Shown here piece by piece: positions 41,371 through 49,940 of a stretch of 64,000 nucleotides of DNA. Position 1 is the first letter of the stretch; each line of letters starts with the position of its first letter. The stretch lies in the IMG/VR virus record IMGVR_UViG_3300042010_000106, positions 62,001 through 126,000 of that record; one strand, given 5' to 3'. This DNA is from a virus. The position numbers and the translations under genes were made by a program. The notes under the pieces were generated by a model. It worked only from the letters and a program-made list of their open reading frames with translations. It did not search any database and had not been told where the DNA came from.

Positions 41371-41700
41371 ATGAAGCCTAGCAAATACGTAATCGCGTGC
41401 GGTGGTGTGCTGGCTGTATTTGCGGCCCTAGCTTTGTGGGGCCTTTCCGCCAGTATCGGGCGACTCAACGCAGCATCGAACGCAACGAACCTTGCACAGA
41501 ATGAAGCGGTGCCTGAAGTCGTGGTTATTTCAACGTTCTTTTCTGGCGAGATTCGCGGCCAGTCGTTCTACGTGAAAAGCACCGACAAGCTTTGTCACCT
41601 GACCACAACAAACGTTTTGATTTCCGGCGCGCTCGACTGCAAACAACCTTCGATGACTGACTATCGCAAGATCGCTGCTGTCGTCGGTATCAAACTGTAA
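41371..41700 (+). CDS. membrane-anchored or exported protein
   Basis: 109 aa. N-terminal hydrophobic helix (~7-27, VIACGGVLAVFAALALWGL) without a clear cleavage site, followed by a soluble part with two cysteines that could pair outside the cytoplasm. The stop lies in an exact AACTGTAAAG decamer (41693-41702). Function unknown. Confidence 0.83.
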   Translation: MKPSKYVIACGGVLAVFAALALWGLSASIGRLNAASNATNLAQNEAVPEVVVISTFFSGEIRGQSFYVKSTDKLCHLTTTNVLISGALDCKQPSMTDYRKIAAVVGIKL

Positions 41701-41709
41701 AGGTGATAC

Positions 41710-42114
41710 ATGTTCCGTGATAAAGAACTCGACGCACACCACAAACGTCGGTTGAATGCGTTTGTCGGTGACTTCGAAAACACAATCAAAAATGAAGCCG
41801 TGCATCCTGCCACACGTTTGAAAGAACTCGACCGTATCTATCGTGAATTGGAAAAGGTTCGCGATGAACGTGTTTCGGTTCTCGACAAACTACAAGGTAA
41901 CGGCGACCGTGGCCCGCGTGGAGAATATTACTTCCCCACTGTGCAGCATGCAGTGAACGGCATTCGTAATATGCGAAACAAGATCATCGACATCAACCAA
42001 GAAATTGCGTTGGAAGAAATCAGAGTCAAACGTCGTACGTACAACCAGTTTGTGGAAGACGAAATAAACGACATCTGCTCTAGCTACAAAATTGAGGGCT
42101 TGAAAACTCTCTAG
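41710..42114 (+). CDS. hypothetical helical protein
   Basis: 134 aa, charged, helical, with long coiled-coil-like stretches (IYRELEKVRDERVSVLDKL). AAAGGTGATAC upstream. CTCTAGGAGACT at the stop serves the next gene. Family unknown. Confidence 0.85.
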   Translation: MFRDKELDAHHKRRLNAFVGDFENTIKNEAVHPATRLKELDRIYRELEKVRDERVSVLDKLQGNGDRGPRGEYYFPTVQHAVNGIRNMRNKIIDINQEIALEEIRVKRRTYNQFVEDEINDICSSYKIEGLKTL

Positions 42115-42122
42115 GAGACTCA

Positions 42123-42509
42123 ATGGAAATATTCGCGCCATACACACATTTGCTGTACGTGGTCGGCACTGTGCTGGCGCTATTCACCACAACATTTTTG
42201 CGTGGGTTTCAAAGTCGTAACGTTGCAGGCGGGCACAAACGTCTAGCCTTCGTTTTCGGTACGGCGATGAACCTGTGCGACCTTTCGATCATCGTTATGG
42301 TTGCCGCAAATCCAAGCGTTTATGTTTTGCTGTTCGGTAGCGTTTCCAGTGGCCTCGGTTGGGTTGCTGGTATGATTGCTCACGAACGCTTGATGCGTGC
42401 ACGCACAGAACGCGAGCGCATCGAAAAGAAACAGAAGCGCAAAAAACAAATTCGCAGTTTGGCTAAAGACGAAATCGACGCTCGCCTAAAGGAACATGGA
42501 CTTTTATGA
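42123..42509 (+). CDS. small membrane protein, paralogue of the 36889 gene product
   Basis: 128 aa. Three hydrophobic segments (~10-28, ~42-60, ~65-82) and a long basic helix (RTERERIEKKQKRKKQIR) absent from its paralogue. Shared pattern: FLRGFQSRNV and IAHERLMR. The extra helix may reach into the cytoplasm and bind nucleic acid or a partner, an inference from charge. Confidence 0.83.
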   Translation: MEIFAPYTHLLYVVGTVLALFTTTFLRGFQSRNVAGGHKRLAFVFGTAMNLCDLSIIVMVAANPSVYVLLFGSVSSGLGWVAGMIAHERLMRARTERERIEKKQKRKKQIRSLAKDEIDARLKEHGLL

Positions 42510-43216
42510 CTGACGTAAAAATTCAATACCCCACGCTGTTTCGTGTGGTCACGTCTGCTGACGATTTACTCGACGACAATGAAAGCTCCAAACTTCAGTA
42601 TGTAATGAATGCTGAATTCCGGGGCCAGATGGTTACGAAACAGCGCGTACTGAAAGCTTTCATTTCCAGCATGCACGAAGCGGTGATCAGCAACAATCGT
42701 CACCACGGCAGTTTTGGTTTCGGCAGTAGCTTTAGTTGGCTACGTGGTTTGAGCCGTGCCGCCCGTGACGAACTGTACGAACGTAACGTAAATGTTGTGA
42801 GCCTGCATCCCGGTTTAGGCCCGATGTGTAGCAGCCACGTTGTGCGCGAAGACATCCATTTGATCAACCTTGTTTCCATGGTTACGGTTGTGGAACATTT
42901 GGTAGGCATTTTAGACAGCCAACATTTCCGTGACGGTATGCTTAATGGGCATCCGTACGATTGGGTACTAGCTGTCGTTGATGATGCTTTGCTTCGTGCG
43001 CTGTATTTCTTGCAAAGCCACCATTTGGTTTCACCTACGGGCGTGATCAACAAGTTTGAATTTGTACGCAACGAAGACAACCATATGGCTTTGACCATTG
43101 GCGGTCTGTACGTACTGATTCAAGTGGACAAATATTTGCAAGTGCACATTACGTACGATCAACGCACACGCGGAATGGTGTGGGATAACTACGGCGCCGA
43201 TTTCGTTTACGCTTGA
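42506..43216 (+). CDS. hypothetical protein
   Basis: 236 aa, soluble, mixed alpha/beta, no recognised motif. ATGA overlap with the gene before. A 37-base gap follows. Confidence 0.87.
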   Translation: MTDVKIQYPTLFRVVTSADDLLDDNESSKLQYVMNAEFRGQMVTKQRVLKAFISSMHEAVISNNRHHGSFGFGSSFSWLRGLSRAARDELYERNVNVVSLHPGLGPMCSSHVVREDIHLINLVSMVTVVEHLVGILDSQHFRDGMLNGHPYDWVLAVVDDALLRALYFLQSHHLVSPTGVINKFEFVRNEDNHMALTIGGLYVLIQVDKYLQVHITYDQRTRGMVWDNYGADFVYA

Positions 43217-43253
43217 TCGCAGTTCACAATTCAAATTCAGTAAGGGCTAAAAT

Positions 43254-43703
43254 ATGACTCTCCAAGTTCGCGAATGCAGTGGTTGTGTAATCCTCAACGA
43301 AGCAGCCACCGAAGTTTATTTGGTCACGTCTTCGAAAGATCGCACCAAGTGGGTTTTTCCAAAGGGCGGAATCGAAGCCGGTTTGACCGCTGAAGAAAAT
43401 GCGCAAAAGGAAACCCGCGAAGAAGCAGGCGTAGCCGTTACGATTGTGCAGAAGCTGGATACGCAAGATTCCGAACGCGACCACCACGACGACAATGCAG
43501 AACCCGGCCCATACATTTCCCGCGATACGTATTTCCTCGCTCACTTCCTTTCGTTCGTGGATTGGGAAGAGTACACAAAGCGCAATCGCGGTTGGATCAA
43601 GGTAAGCGAAGCGCAAGCCTTGCTTAATGGGCGTGGCGGTAACGTTTTGGAACTCGCCATTGCTGCGCAGAAGGCTATCACCGCAGGGGCTAACCCCTTG
43701 TAA
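43254..43703 (+). CDS. Nudix hydrolase
   Basis: 149 aa. WVFPKGGIEAGLTAEENAQK followed by ETREEAGV (~33-60) is a Nudix box with the catalytic E..xEE present (E53, E56, E57); the first Glu of GX5E is replaced by Thr. Nudix enzymes split a nucleoside diphosphate linked to another group (nucleotides, sugar nucleotides, dinucleoside polyphosphates). GGWIKVSEAQALL near the C-terminus fits this family. Substrate unknown; a diadenosine-polyphosphate-type enzyme is plausible. TAAGGGCTAAAAT upstream. Confidence 0.88.
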   Translation: MTLQVRECSGCVILNEAATEVYLVTSSKDRTKWVFPKGGIEAGLTAEENAQKETREEAGVAVTIVQKLDTQDSERDHHDDNAEPGPYISRDTYFLAHFLSFVDWEEYTKRNRGWIKVSEAQALLNGRGGNVLELAIAAQKAITAGANPL

Positions 43704-43712
43704 GCCAAGGAC

Positions 43713-43802
43713 TTGACGCGCTGGGGTGATGCTGGCACTATGTATCACCTCGGCACTCGGCTGCCTGTAATTCAGTCCCTCACGGATCTAAGGAAGTTTC
43801 CC
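43713..43802 (+). promoter_or_regulatory. 90-base leader, copy 2
   Basis: Begins TTGACGCG, has a hairpin GGTGAT (43725-43730) / ATCACC (43744-43749), and ends TCACGGATCTAAGGAAGTTT before the ATG. Length, 5' end and last ~38 bases match the leader at 24645-24734, while the hairpin sequence differs, suggesting that structure rather than sequence is kept. Probable promoter and 5' untranslated region. Confidence 0.6.
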
Positions 43803-44021
43803 ATGACGGCTACAACCCGTAACTACATGATCGCGCTGCTAACCTTGCTAGGCACTGCTGTACTGGTGCTGCAATCGTTTGGCGGTGAACACGTTTACCG
43901 TCTGACTATCGGCGGCTGCATCCTTATGGGTTGCGCTTACCGTATCGTCGATAATCGCGGGATGAAAATTGCCTGCGCCATTTGCATTGTCGTTCTAATC
44001 GTTCGGGGTGTACTCCAATGA
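43803..44021 (+). CDS. small membrane protein
   Basis: 72 aa, two to three hydrophobic helices (~8-27, ~30-46, ~52-70). First of three overlapping tiny membrane genes under the second leader. Strong TAAGGAAG site. Function unknown. Confidence 0.8.
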   Translation: MTATTRNYMIALLTLLGTAVLVLQSFGGEHVYRLTIGGCILMGCAYRIVDNRGMKIACAICIVVLIVRGVLQ

Positions 44022-44275
44022 ACATAGGGACAATGAAAATTGATACGACGTTTCTAACCCGGCCCCATGCGTTTGTGGTGTACGGTCTGATTGTGCTGGC
44101 GTGTATCGTCGTGTTTGAACCTTCCTTACGTAATGCGTGTGTAGCGATTGCGTTGGTATTCGTCATTACCATGCTGACCCGCGTGGGGCAGAATTGCGAC
44201 AGGGCCACACGCACAATTGAGTTTTTGAATTGTGGGTTGTGCATCCTGCTGCTTATAGGGGTAATCCTGAAATGA
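44018..44275 (+). CDS. small membrane protein
   Basis: 85 aa, hydrophobic stretches ~19-38, ~42-57 and ~68-84. ATGA overlaps at both ends bind it to its neighbours. Function unknown. Confidence 0.8.
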   Translation: MNIGTMKIDTTFLTRPHAFVVYGLIVLACIVVFEPSLRNACVAIALVFVITMLTRVGQNCDRATRTIEFLNCGLCILLLIGVILK

Positions 44276-44520
44276 CTTTACGTGCGCTGTGGATGGCGTT
44301 TCTTTTCATGCTCATTGGTTATCGTGTTCGGCTGGCCTTTGATCGTCGGTTGAATTACGGGCCAATGAAAATTTATATCCACCTTGGCTTTATGGGCATC
44401 GAGCCTGTTAGCGTCATTGTGAAGAAAAACAGCTACACCGTTGTTAGCGAGAAAGAAACCGATTTCGTTAGCCGTCGTGCTACGTTTGTTAAAGCCCTTG
44501 TTGAACTGGAGAAATACTGA
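44272..44520 (+). CDS. small membrane-anchored protein
   Basis: 82 aa. One N-terminal membrane helix (~4-22), then a soluble beta-rich part (KIYIHLGFMGIEPVSVIVKK) ending acidic. Coupled to the previous gene by ATGA and to the next by TGATG. Confidence 0.8.
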   Translation: MTLRALWMAFLFMLIGYRVRLAFDRRLNYGPMKIYIHLGFMGIEPVSVIVKKNSYTVVSEKETDFVSRRATFVKALVELEKY

Positions 44521-44888
44521 TGGAAATTATCTACAATGAAGAAATGGAATCTGCGATCAGTTTCGTACAATCGCAATTGCCGCGTCTCGGAAATTTCCGT
44601 GCGCTTGACGATTTCCTTGATGACCGTGAGGAAGGCGAAGAATACGAACCTACCGAAGTCACCCTGACCATTCAGGACATGGACAGCGCCGTTATCATCC
44701 TAGGCAAACAAATCGGCAAGCGTTCCAAATTGCTGAAAGATCCAACGCTGTACGAAAGCGTGTTGCCTCGCCTGCATTCGTACAACCTGCTTTTCAGTGT
44801 GATGATTGAAGCACTGGCGAAAGGCGAATCGCTGACGTTCATTGAAGAGCCAAGCGACATCGACCCGTCCGGCCCTTTGACCGTTTAA
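44520..44888 (+). CDS. hypothetical acidic protein
   Basis: 122 aa, acidic, helical (LDDFLDDREEGEEYEPTEV). Nothing recognised. Overlaps the previous stop (TGATG). A 43-base gap follows. Confidence 0.85.
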   Translation: MEIIYNEEMESAISFVQSQLPRLGNFRALDDFLDDREEGEEYEPTEVTLTIQDMDSAVIILGKQIGKRSKLLKDPTLYESVLPRLHSYNLLFSVMIEALAKGESLTFIEEPSDIDPSGPLTV

Positions 44889-44931
44889 TTCCCCGCTGTA
44901 AAAACCCAACTCCTAAAAAGGAAAGCATCAA

Positions 44932-45411
44932 ATGACTAACGCCGCCGTTCCACAAATCGCCGTCAAGCCTCTGAACAAATACGCGACCTCGCTGATGTCC
45001 GATCATCAAAGCGAAACTCTGTTGGGTTGCATGATGGCTGACCCGGAAAAGCTGGAAGCGCTGGATAAAGACATGCAGGAAAAACGCAATTTCCTGTGGA
45101 TGGTTTTCACCACGCGTGCAAAGTCTGTCGGTTTGAATCTGGAATTGAATCTGGTCGCGTTCGTGGTTTTCGGTCTGCTGAAAAACCCGGCACAGAGTAC
45201 GCAAGTCGTGCACGCCATTTATCACGATGCAAAACGCCGTGATACGCTTGGCACCGTCTACACGCTGAACGATTTCGTTATGATGTTCCCCAACGGTTTC
45301 CCAACCGAAGCGGCGTATGAATCGGCGTGGAACGAACAGAAGCGTGACAACACAGACGGTGGCCCTGACAACAAATTGGACACCGACCTTTTCGCCGCAG
45401 TTTGGCAATAA
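44932..45411 (+). CDS. hypothetical protein
   Basis: 159 aa, helical, high use of preferred codons (GAA, CTG, CGT), which suggests strong expression. AAAAAGGAAAGCATCAA upstream. No family recognised. Confidence 0.88.
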   Translation: MTNAAVPQIAVKPLNKYATSLMSDHQSETLLGCMMADPEKLEALDKDMQEKRNFLWMVFTTRAKSVGLNLELNLVAFVVFGLLKNPAQSTQVVHAIYHDAKRRDTLGTVYTLNDFVMMFPNGFPTEAAYESAWNEQKRDNTDGGPDNKLDTDLFAAVWQ

Positions 45412-45430
45412 TTGAAGTAAGGGAATACGC

Positions 45431-45733
45431 ATGGCACTCAAGTATCGCGATGGCGGCAAAGGCACACCGTTAGAAAGGACGCTCGGCAATAATTCTGCAA
45501 TGCGTTACGACTACCGTTTTGTTTTCAGTACCCGGAATGACAGCACGTTCACGAAATTAGAAGTGTTCGTGAAAGCACTGACCTTGGAAGAAGCTTTGTA
45601 TCTGGTGAAAACCAATCACAAAGATTTTTGGGTCATGCTGGAACAGGAATGTTTGGGGAAGAACCGCGATTGGCTTACTGGTGGCCGTGCGTATAAACCA
45701 AAATCACAAATTAAATCGGTAAGGGTGTGCTGA
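45431..45733 (+). CDS. small hypothetical protein
   Basis: 100 aa, basic ends. GTAAGGGAATACGC upstream. Predicted alpha/beta with no motif. Confidence 0.83.
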   Translation: MALKYRDGGKGTPLERTLGNNSAMRYDYRFVFSTRNDSTFTKLEVFVKALTLEEALYLVKTNHKDFWVMLEQECLGKNRDWLTGGRAYKPKSQIKSVRVC

Positions 45734-45753
45734 CCTAAACAATCGAGGTGCAA

Positions 45754-45969
45754 ATGAGTTTGTTTGGTAAAGCAGAACTCCGCGTGCGCATTAAGGAAGA
45801 GGTTAGCTTTGCTGGCCCATTCATTTTCTGCGTGCAGGTTAAAGGTGGTGACTACGGTTGCCTTTTCTGGCGAACGTTGCCGGGTATGAATTCGATGGAA
45901 CACAACGACGCCTACAAGGTCGCCATAGACTTCGCCCTAAAACATAAATGCCGTTTTGTGCCGCGTTAA
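45754..45969 (+). CDS. small hypothetical protein
   Basis: 71 aa, beta-rich. ATG with CGAGGTGCAA upstream; the GTG two codons earlier lies in that site. Family unknown. Confidence 0.8.
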   Translation: MSLFGKAELRVRIKEEVSFAGPFIFCVQVKGGDYGCLFWRTLPGMNSMEHNDAYKVAIDFALKHKCRFVPR

Positions 45970-45997
45970 ATGCGCTGCGCAATATGAGGGTTATAAA

Positions 45998-46195
45998 ATG
46001 TACAGGTTCGGTCGTTTCAATACATTGATCAAATACAAGGGTGCCAGCCTGTTACGTTTTGGCGACCACATTACCAACAAAGCAAATTTCGTGTGGTGGT
46101 GGCCGGTGAATTGGGTTGTTCTGCCCATCGCTCAAATCGTGATTGACTACCGCCACACAATCCAAGAATTGGAGGATCAAAGAAATGGACTTTAA
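45998..46195 (+). CDS. small hypothetical protein
   Basis: 65 aa, with a hydrophobic Trp-rich stretch (FVWWWPVNWVVLPIAQIVI, ~28-46) that may be a membrane-interacting helix. TGAGGGTTATAAA upstream. Family unknown. Confidence 0.78.
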   Translation: MYRFGRFNTLIKYKGASLLRFGDHITNKANFVWWWPVNWVVLPIAQIVIDYRHTIQELEDQRNGL

Positions 46196-46592
46196 TGCGT
46201 TGATGGCGCTACACGGTGACAAGCTTTCGCTATTGCCGTTCCCCGAATTGAATCGCAGCCTGCGCGACACGTTCACAACGATTCCCGAGGCGGAACACTT
46301 GTGGATCATTTCGCACGTGACGCAGACGGTCATTACGGTGTGGTCTGAGGCGTTTATTAACGCTTCCCGCATCAATGCCATTGCCGTTGTGAAAGAATCG
46401 CTTGGCGGTGCCGTAGAGAGCGCCCTAGACGAAAAGGAACGTGCTGACATAGCACAGGGCTACGTATCGTTCCGAACGCACGAATGGTTGCGTGCCTGTT
46501 TCACCGAATACCGCAACATCACGAACGGGCGTTGGGCACTGACTGCCGACGAAAAAGCTTTTTACAAAACTCTACCAATCCATTTAGGTTAA
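46185..46592 (+). CDS. hypothetical protein
   Basis: 135 aa, helical, soluble. TTGGAGGATCAAAGAA upstream; overlaps the previous gene by 11 bases. GGTTAAGGAATCATC serves the next gene. Family unknown. Confidence 0.85.
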   Translation: MDFNALMALHGDKLSLLPFPELNRSLRDTFTTIPEAEHLWIISHVTQTVITVWSEAFINASRINAIAVVKESLGGAVESALDEKERADIAQGYVSFRTHEWLRACFTEYRNITNGRWALTADEKAFYKTLPIHLG

Positions 46593-46601
46593 GGAATCAT
46601 C

Positions 46602-48080
46602 ATGGCTATCAAACGCAAACGCAGTTTCGTCAGCTACGTCAAAGGCGATCTGCCAAATCACAACGCGCAGCAGTACGCAAAGAAAATCAATCTGACCAAA
46701 GCTGAAAAAGATTTGCTGGTCGAGTATCTGAATGGTTACGTGGCAATCACTGCACTGACCGCGCCGTTGCTGGCAAAAATGCGCGTGTACACGAACCACA
46801 AATATCAGTTCGACCGTACGTACGCGTTGGAACTGGTTGCACTCAATTTGTCGGAGCGTAATCAGGAAACGCTGGCAAAGATGTACAAAGAAAGCACGTT
46901 GAAAGGTTGGCTGACTGAATTCAGTTTGATCAGCAACGATATGCAGCACGTGTACGCGGATGAATTCGGCGTTTCGATTTTCGAAAACAGCCAACTGCCA
47001 ACCGTGACCGGGATTGTACAACGCAACAAAGGCAAAGGCCGCAAAGCTGCCGAAGTTGTGAAAGAAGTTCAAGGTGCAAAAGAATTGAAGATGCTGCGTG
47101 AACACGTCGCACCGGTAATGGCACCACCGGGTTTGTCACACGAAGAAATGGAAGAAGGCGACGAAGAAACCGGCACCTCTTTACTCCCGTACCAAAAGAA
47201 AGAGCCGCCACTGGACGAAGCCGACGTTGCATCGTATTTCAGCAAACACGCGATGAAACGCACGGGCAAGAAATTGACCGAGTGCTTCGACGAAATGCTG
47301 GCGTACCACAACGACAACGTTCCGTATCTGTTCAAGGAATTCGCCAAATCGCCGCTGGCCGGAATCATGGCTGACTTCTGGTCGCAGTCGTTCGAATTCG
47401 ATTGCATCGAACACAAAGGCAACGACAATGTTTTGCGTGTGTCGTGCCGTCACTTCGACGTTATCATTTCCCGCAATGAAATGACGTTCGTTGATAAGTG
47501 GGATTTGGGCGAAGTCGCTTACACGATTCCAGTGTCGGAAGATCAACCATCCCGTATGGAACAGGCCGAATACTTTTTCCAGACGTGGGATATTCGCCGT
47601 GCAAAATCCGTGCTGCAAGCAATCGGTTTCCGCTACGAAGATGAACTGATGTTGGCGGGCAAACCACTGTATTTGAAATCCGTTGCAAGTGGCCCTCAAG
47701 CGATTTTGTGCATGGACATCAAAGCGCGTCCGTGTTCGTGGGATGGTGCCGAATACACGATCTACAGCACGTTGTGTCATATGCTGGACGGCGTACGCGG
47801 CTGCTTGATGAACACTGATTCATCTGGCGAAATGATTCTGGACATTAACGGCGTGTCTTACGAAACCGTGCGTGTTTCCAATGGTGGCGTAATTCGTTAC
47901 GTAATGCGTGGTGATGACGCTGTAAGTTTTATGGAAGAGTACACAGACCATATGGGATGGCATGACAGCGCCGACGAATTGCGCGAACGTGGTTTTGCAC
48001 TCGACCTGAACAAAGAGCGCGCCGTTCTAACCTTCAACAACGATCAAGAAAGGCCGTGCGAGATTATCGTCTACTGCTGA
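46602..48080 (+). CDS. hypothetical protein (492 aa)
   Basis: The second-longest protein here. Helical N-terminal ~110 residues, an Arg/Lys- then Glu-rich linker (~145-205, EEMEEGDEETGTSLL), and an alpha/beta C-terminal part (~220-492). No catalytic motif seen. Preferred codons suggest strong expression. Followed by AACTGTAAAG and a hairpin, as for the 667-aa block. Function unknown. Confidence 0.9.
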   Translation: MAIKRKRSFVSYVKGDLPNHNAQQYAKKINLTKAEKDLLVEYLNGYVAITALTAPLLAKMRVYTNHKYQFDRTYALELVALNLSERNQETLAKMYKESTLKGWLTEFSLISNDMQHVYADEFGVSIFENSQLPTVTGIVQRNKGKGRKAAEVVKEVQGAKELKMLREHVAPVMAPPGLSHEEMEEGDEETGTSLLPYQKKEPPLDEADVASYFSKHAMKRTGKKLTECFDEMLAYHNDNVPYLFKEFAKSPLAGIMADFWSQSFEFDCIEHKGNDNVLRVSCRHFDVIISRNEMTFVDKWDLGEVAYTIPVSEDQPSRMEQAEYFFQTWDIRRAKSVLQAIGFRYEDELMLAGKPLYLKSVASGPQAILCMDIKARPCSWDGAEYTIYSTLCHMLDGVRGCLMNTDSSGEMILDINGVSYETVRVSNGGVIRYVMRGDDAVSFMEEYTDHMGWHDSADELRERGFALDLNKERAVLTFNNDQERPCEIIVYC

Positions 48081-48104
48081 CGCCAAACCAAACACGGAAT
48101 TTTA

Positions 48105-48114
48105 AACTGTAAAG
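48105..48114 (+). promoter_or_regulatory. AACTGTAAAG decamer, intergenic copy
   Basis: Exact copy placed 25 bases after the 492-aa gene and just ahead of a hairpin. The flank (GGAATTTTAA) resembles that of the copy at 10708 (GAAGTTTT). Role unknown. Confidence 0.4.
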
Positions 48115-48117
48115 AAT

Positions 48118-48144
48118 GAGGGACAGTTTCATTGTCCCTCGTTT
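48118..48144 (+). terminator. hairpin, probable terminator
   Basis: GAGGGACA pairs with TGTCCCTC (8 bp, 7-base loop) and is followed by GTTT. The short T-tract leaves some doubt; it may instead shape the ribosome site of the next gene. Confidence 0.65.
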
Positions 48145-48154
48145 AAGGAGCTTT

Positions 48155-48796
48155 ATGATATTCAAACATTCGATGCGCAAGGCAGCGGGTCAGTATTTTT
48201 CGATCCGCGATTACGCAAGCACCCGCAAGATTTCAGAAGAACAAGCAAAGGCCGAATTGTTGGCATTCGCAACAGGGAAATATTTTCCTGATTACAACGT
48301 CATGCTGATGGCGTTCGTGGGGCAGAAAGATTTGCACAACGAATGGAAACGGGCGTTGGTTGCCTACTACGCCACCACCCGCAAGAAAGAACTGCGCGCA
48401 GCCGGTTTCACGCTGAGTAAGATTGCCCGGTGGTCGCAAGAAATGGTTATGCCGAATAAGGAGAGCAACGCTATCCTGAAGGCCGCAGGATTCGATTTCA
48501 GCGTCGTTCCTGAAGAAGCGCGCTATGTGTACGTCGAAACGCCTAAACAGCTTGTGAGCTTCGACAGCCGCCGTAACAAGCTGGTGCTGTGTGGGCGTTC
48601 GTACGTGCTGACACAGCTTTGGCATGGTGTGCACATTCTGACGTTTGACAGCACGTGCCCCGGTATCGGGTTTCACTTGCAAGACGACATCAAAGAAAGC
48701 GGCCTGCAATTTGTAAATGAAGGCCAGTTCCTACGCGCTGTAATTCCAGCAACAGAGGTGATTATTTATATGTACAACCATGAGCATAAAACGTAA
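48155..48796 (+). CDS. hypothetical protein
   Basis: 213 aa. Helical, basic N-terminal half with a possible helix-turn-helix (AAGFTLSKIARWSQEMVM, ~93-110); beta-rich C-terminal half. TTTAAGGAGCTTT upstream. Overlaps the next gene by 17 bases. Family unknown. Confidence 0.87.
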   Translation: MIFKHSMRKAAGQYFSIRDYASTRKISEEQAKAELLAFATGKYFPDYNVMLMAFVGQKDLHNEWKRALVAYYATTRKKELRAAGFTLSKIARWSQEMVMPNKESNAILKAAGFDFSVVPEEARYVYVETPKQLVSFDSRRNKLVLCGRSYVLTQLWHGVHILTFDSTCPGIGFHLQDDIKESGLQFVNEGQFLRAVIPATEVIIYMYNHEHKT

Positions 48797-49160
48797 CGAC
48801 TCCGATAACGGCTGGTGCGCAACCTACGACGTTGAGGCGGTTTATCTTGATGAAGATTTCGGCGACTCTGTGAAAGCTTTTCGAGCAATCAAAGAAGACG
48901 CCGACAAACGCCCGCGAAGAAAAACGGAAACCGCACCACGCAGCAACAAACAAAGTCCTACACCGGTAGGCATCACGCATTACACCGTGAAAGACAAGCG
49001 AGAGATTAAGCACCGTTTCGCTGTCTGCAATCCAAACACTGGCCGTCCTCAAATGGTTCACATAGGAAACGACAATACCTATGAAGCCAATTGGGAACGT
49101 AAATTAGCCGAAGCCATAGAACTACGAAATCGTTTCCTACAGGAATATAACGAATCATGA
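48780..49160 (+). CDS. hypothetical basic protein
   Basis: 126 aa. Central basic stretch (KRPRRKTETAPRSNKQSP), probably disordered; acidic N-terminus. Possible nucleic-acid binding. ATGA-type overlap with a tiny membrane gene after it. Confidence 0.82.
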   Translation: MSIKRNDSDNGWCATYDVEAVYLDEDFGDSVKAFRAIKEDADKRPRRKTETAPRSNKQSPTPVGITHYTVKDKREIKHRFAVCNPNTGRPQMVHIGNDNTYEANWERKLAEAIELRNRFLQEYNES

Positions 49161-49330
49161 TGTCCGCCGTAATTGTTTTTGTTGTGTGCTTAATTATCAC
49201 TGTTATTCGCTGGTTCCAAATTCATCGCGACATTAACAAGCGCGGCGCTTCGGCACACGTGGTGTGTGGCTGGTATTTTTGGGGCGCTATCATAAGTGCC
49301 CTGTACTTTTTTCAAGGGCCGGTCGCATGA
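49157..49330 (+). CDS. 57-aa two-helix membrane protein
   Basis: Tiny gene fitted between two others by ATGA overlaps at both ends. Hydrophobic stretches ~3-17 (SAVIVFVVCLIITVI) and ~38-53 (WYFWGAIISALYFF) flank a basic loop (HRDINKRGASAH), a hairpin topology. The tight overlaps argue for a real gene. Function unknown. Confidence 0.75.
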   Translation: MMSAVIVFVVCLIITVIRWFQIHRDINKRGASAHVVCGWYFWGAIISALYFFQGPVA

Positions 49331-49581
49331 GTGACTTTCGCGAAATGGCCGACGTTGTATTCATGTGGCAGCATTCCAAATCTAACGAGGATCGCATGAT
49401 AACCATGAACATTCCAAAAGGCCGTGAGAAGACGCACAGCTTCAATGCAAAAGCGTTTTACGATTCTGCTTCCATGTCGTTTAGCGTAGAGCCGACCGAC
49501 ACGCACAAACCGCAACTGAACCCGGTGTTCGAACTGCCGTACGTCGGCAACCCTCCTGCCATCGTCAAAGAAAGCAAATAA
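49327..49581 (+). CDS. small hypothetical protein
   Basis: 84 aa, with a Pro-rich C-terminal half. ATGA overlap with the membrane gene before. AATAAGGAATTCGG serves the next gene. Family unknown. Confidence 0.82.
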   Translation: MSDFREMADVVFMWQHSKSNEDRMITMNIPKGREKTHSFNAKAFYDSASMSFSVEPTDTHKPQLNPVFELPYVGNPPAIVKESK

Positions 49582-49592
49582 GGAATTCGGAA

Positions 49593-49940
49593 ATGCAACG
49601 CGAAATCAAAAAACACATGACCTACGATGAACAGATGCAAATTCTGAACATGGTAGAAGTGCTGGTGACGCAGTACCCGGAAATGCAGACGCGTGTGATT
49701 GAGCGTTGCACCCGAGGCATGCAGAACCGTTACGAAAGCGTGAACGAAATGCGCACCGATGCGGAAACCGCTGTGGTGATGCTGCTGGATTTGGTGCCGA
49801 AGTCGAAGCAGACGCAGGAAAAACATCAATACGCTTTGACGCTGGCAAAACGCGCTGTCGTTCGTTCCGGTATGTTCGCCGGTTCTGTGATGGCGAATAA
49901 TCTGGAAGCTGAATTGAAGGCAGAACCTCATGGAGCATAA
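49593..49940 (+). CDS. hypothetical helical protein
   Basis: 115 aa, all helical, with regularly spaced charged residues. Overlaps the next start by 11 bases. Nothing recognised. Confidence 0.85.
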   Translation: MQREIKKHMTYDEQMQILNMVEVLVTQYPEMQTRVIERCTRGMQNRYESVNEMRTDAETAVVMLLDLVPKSKQTQEKHQYALTLAKRAVVRSGMFAGSVMANNLEAELKAEPHGA

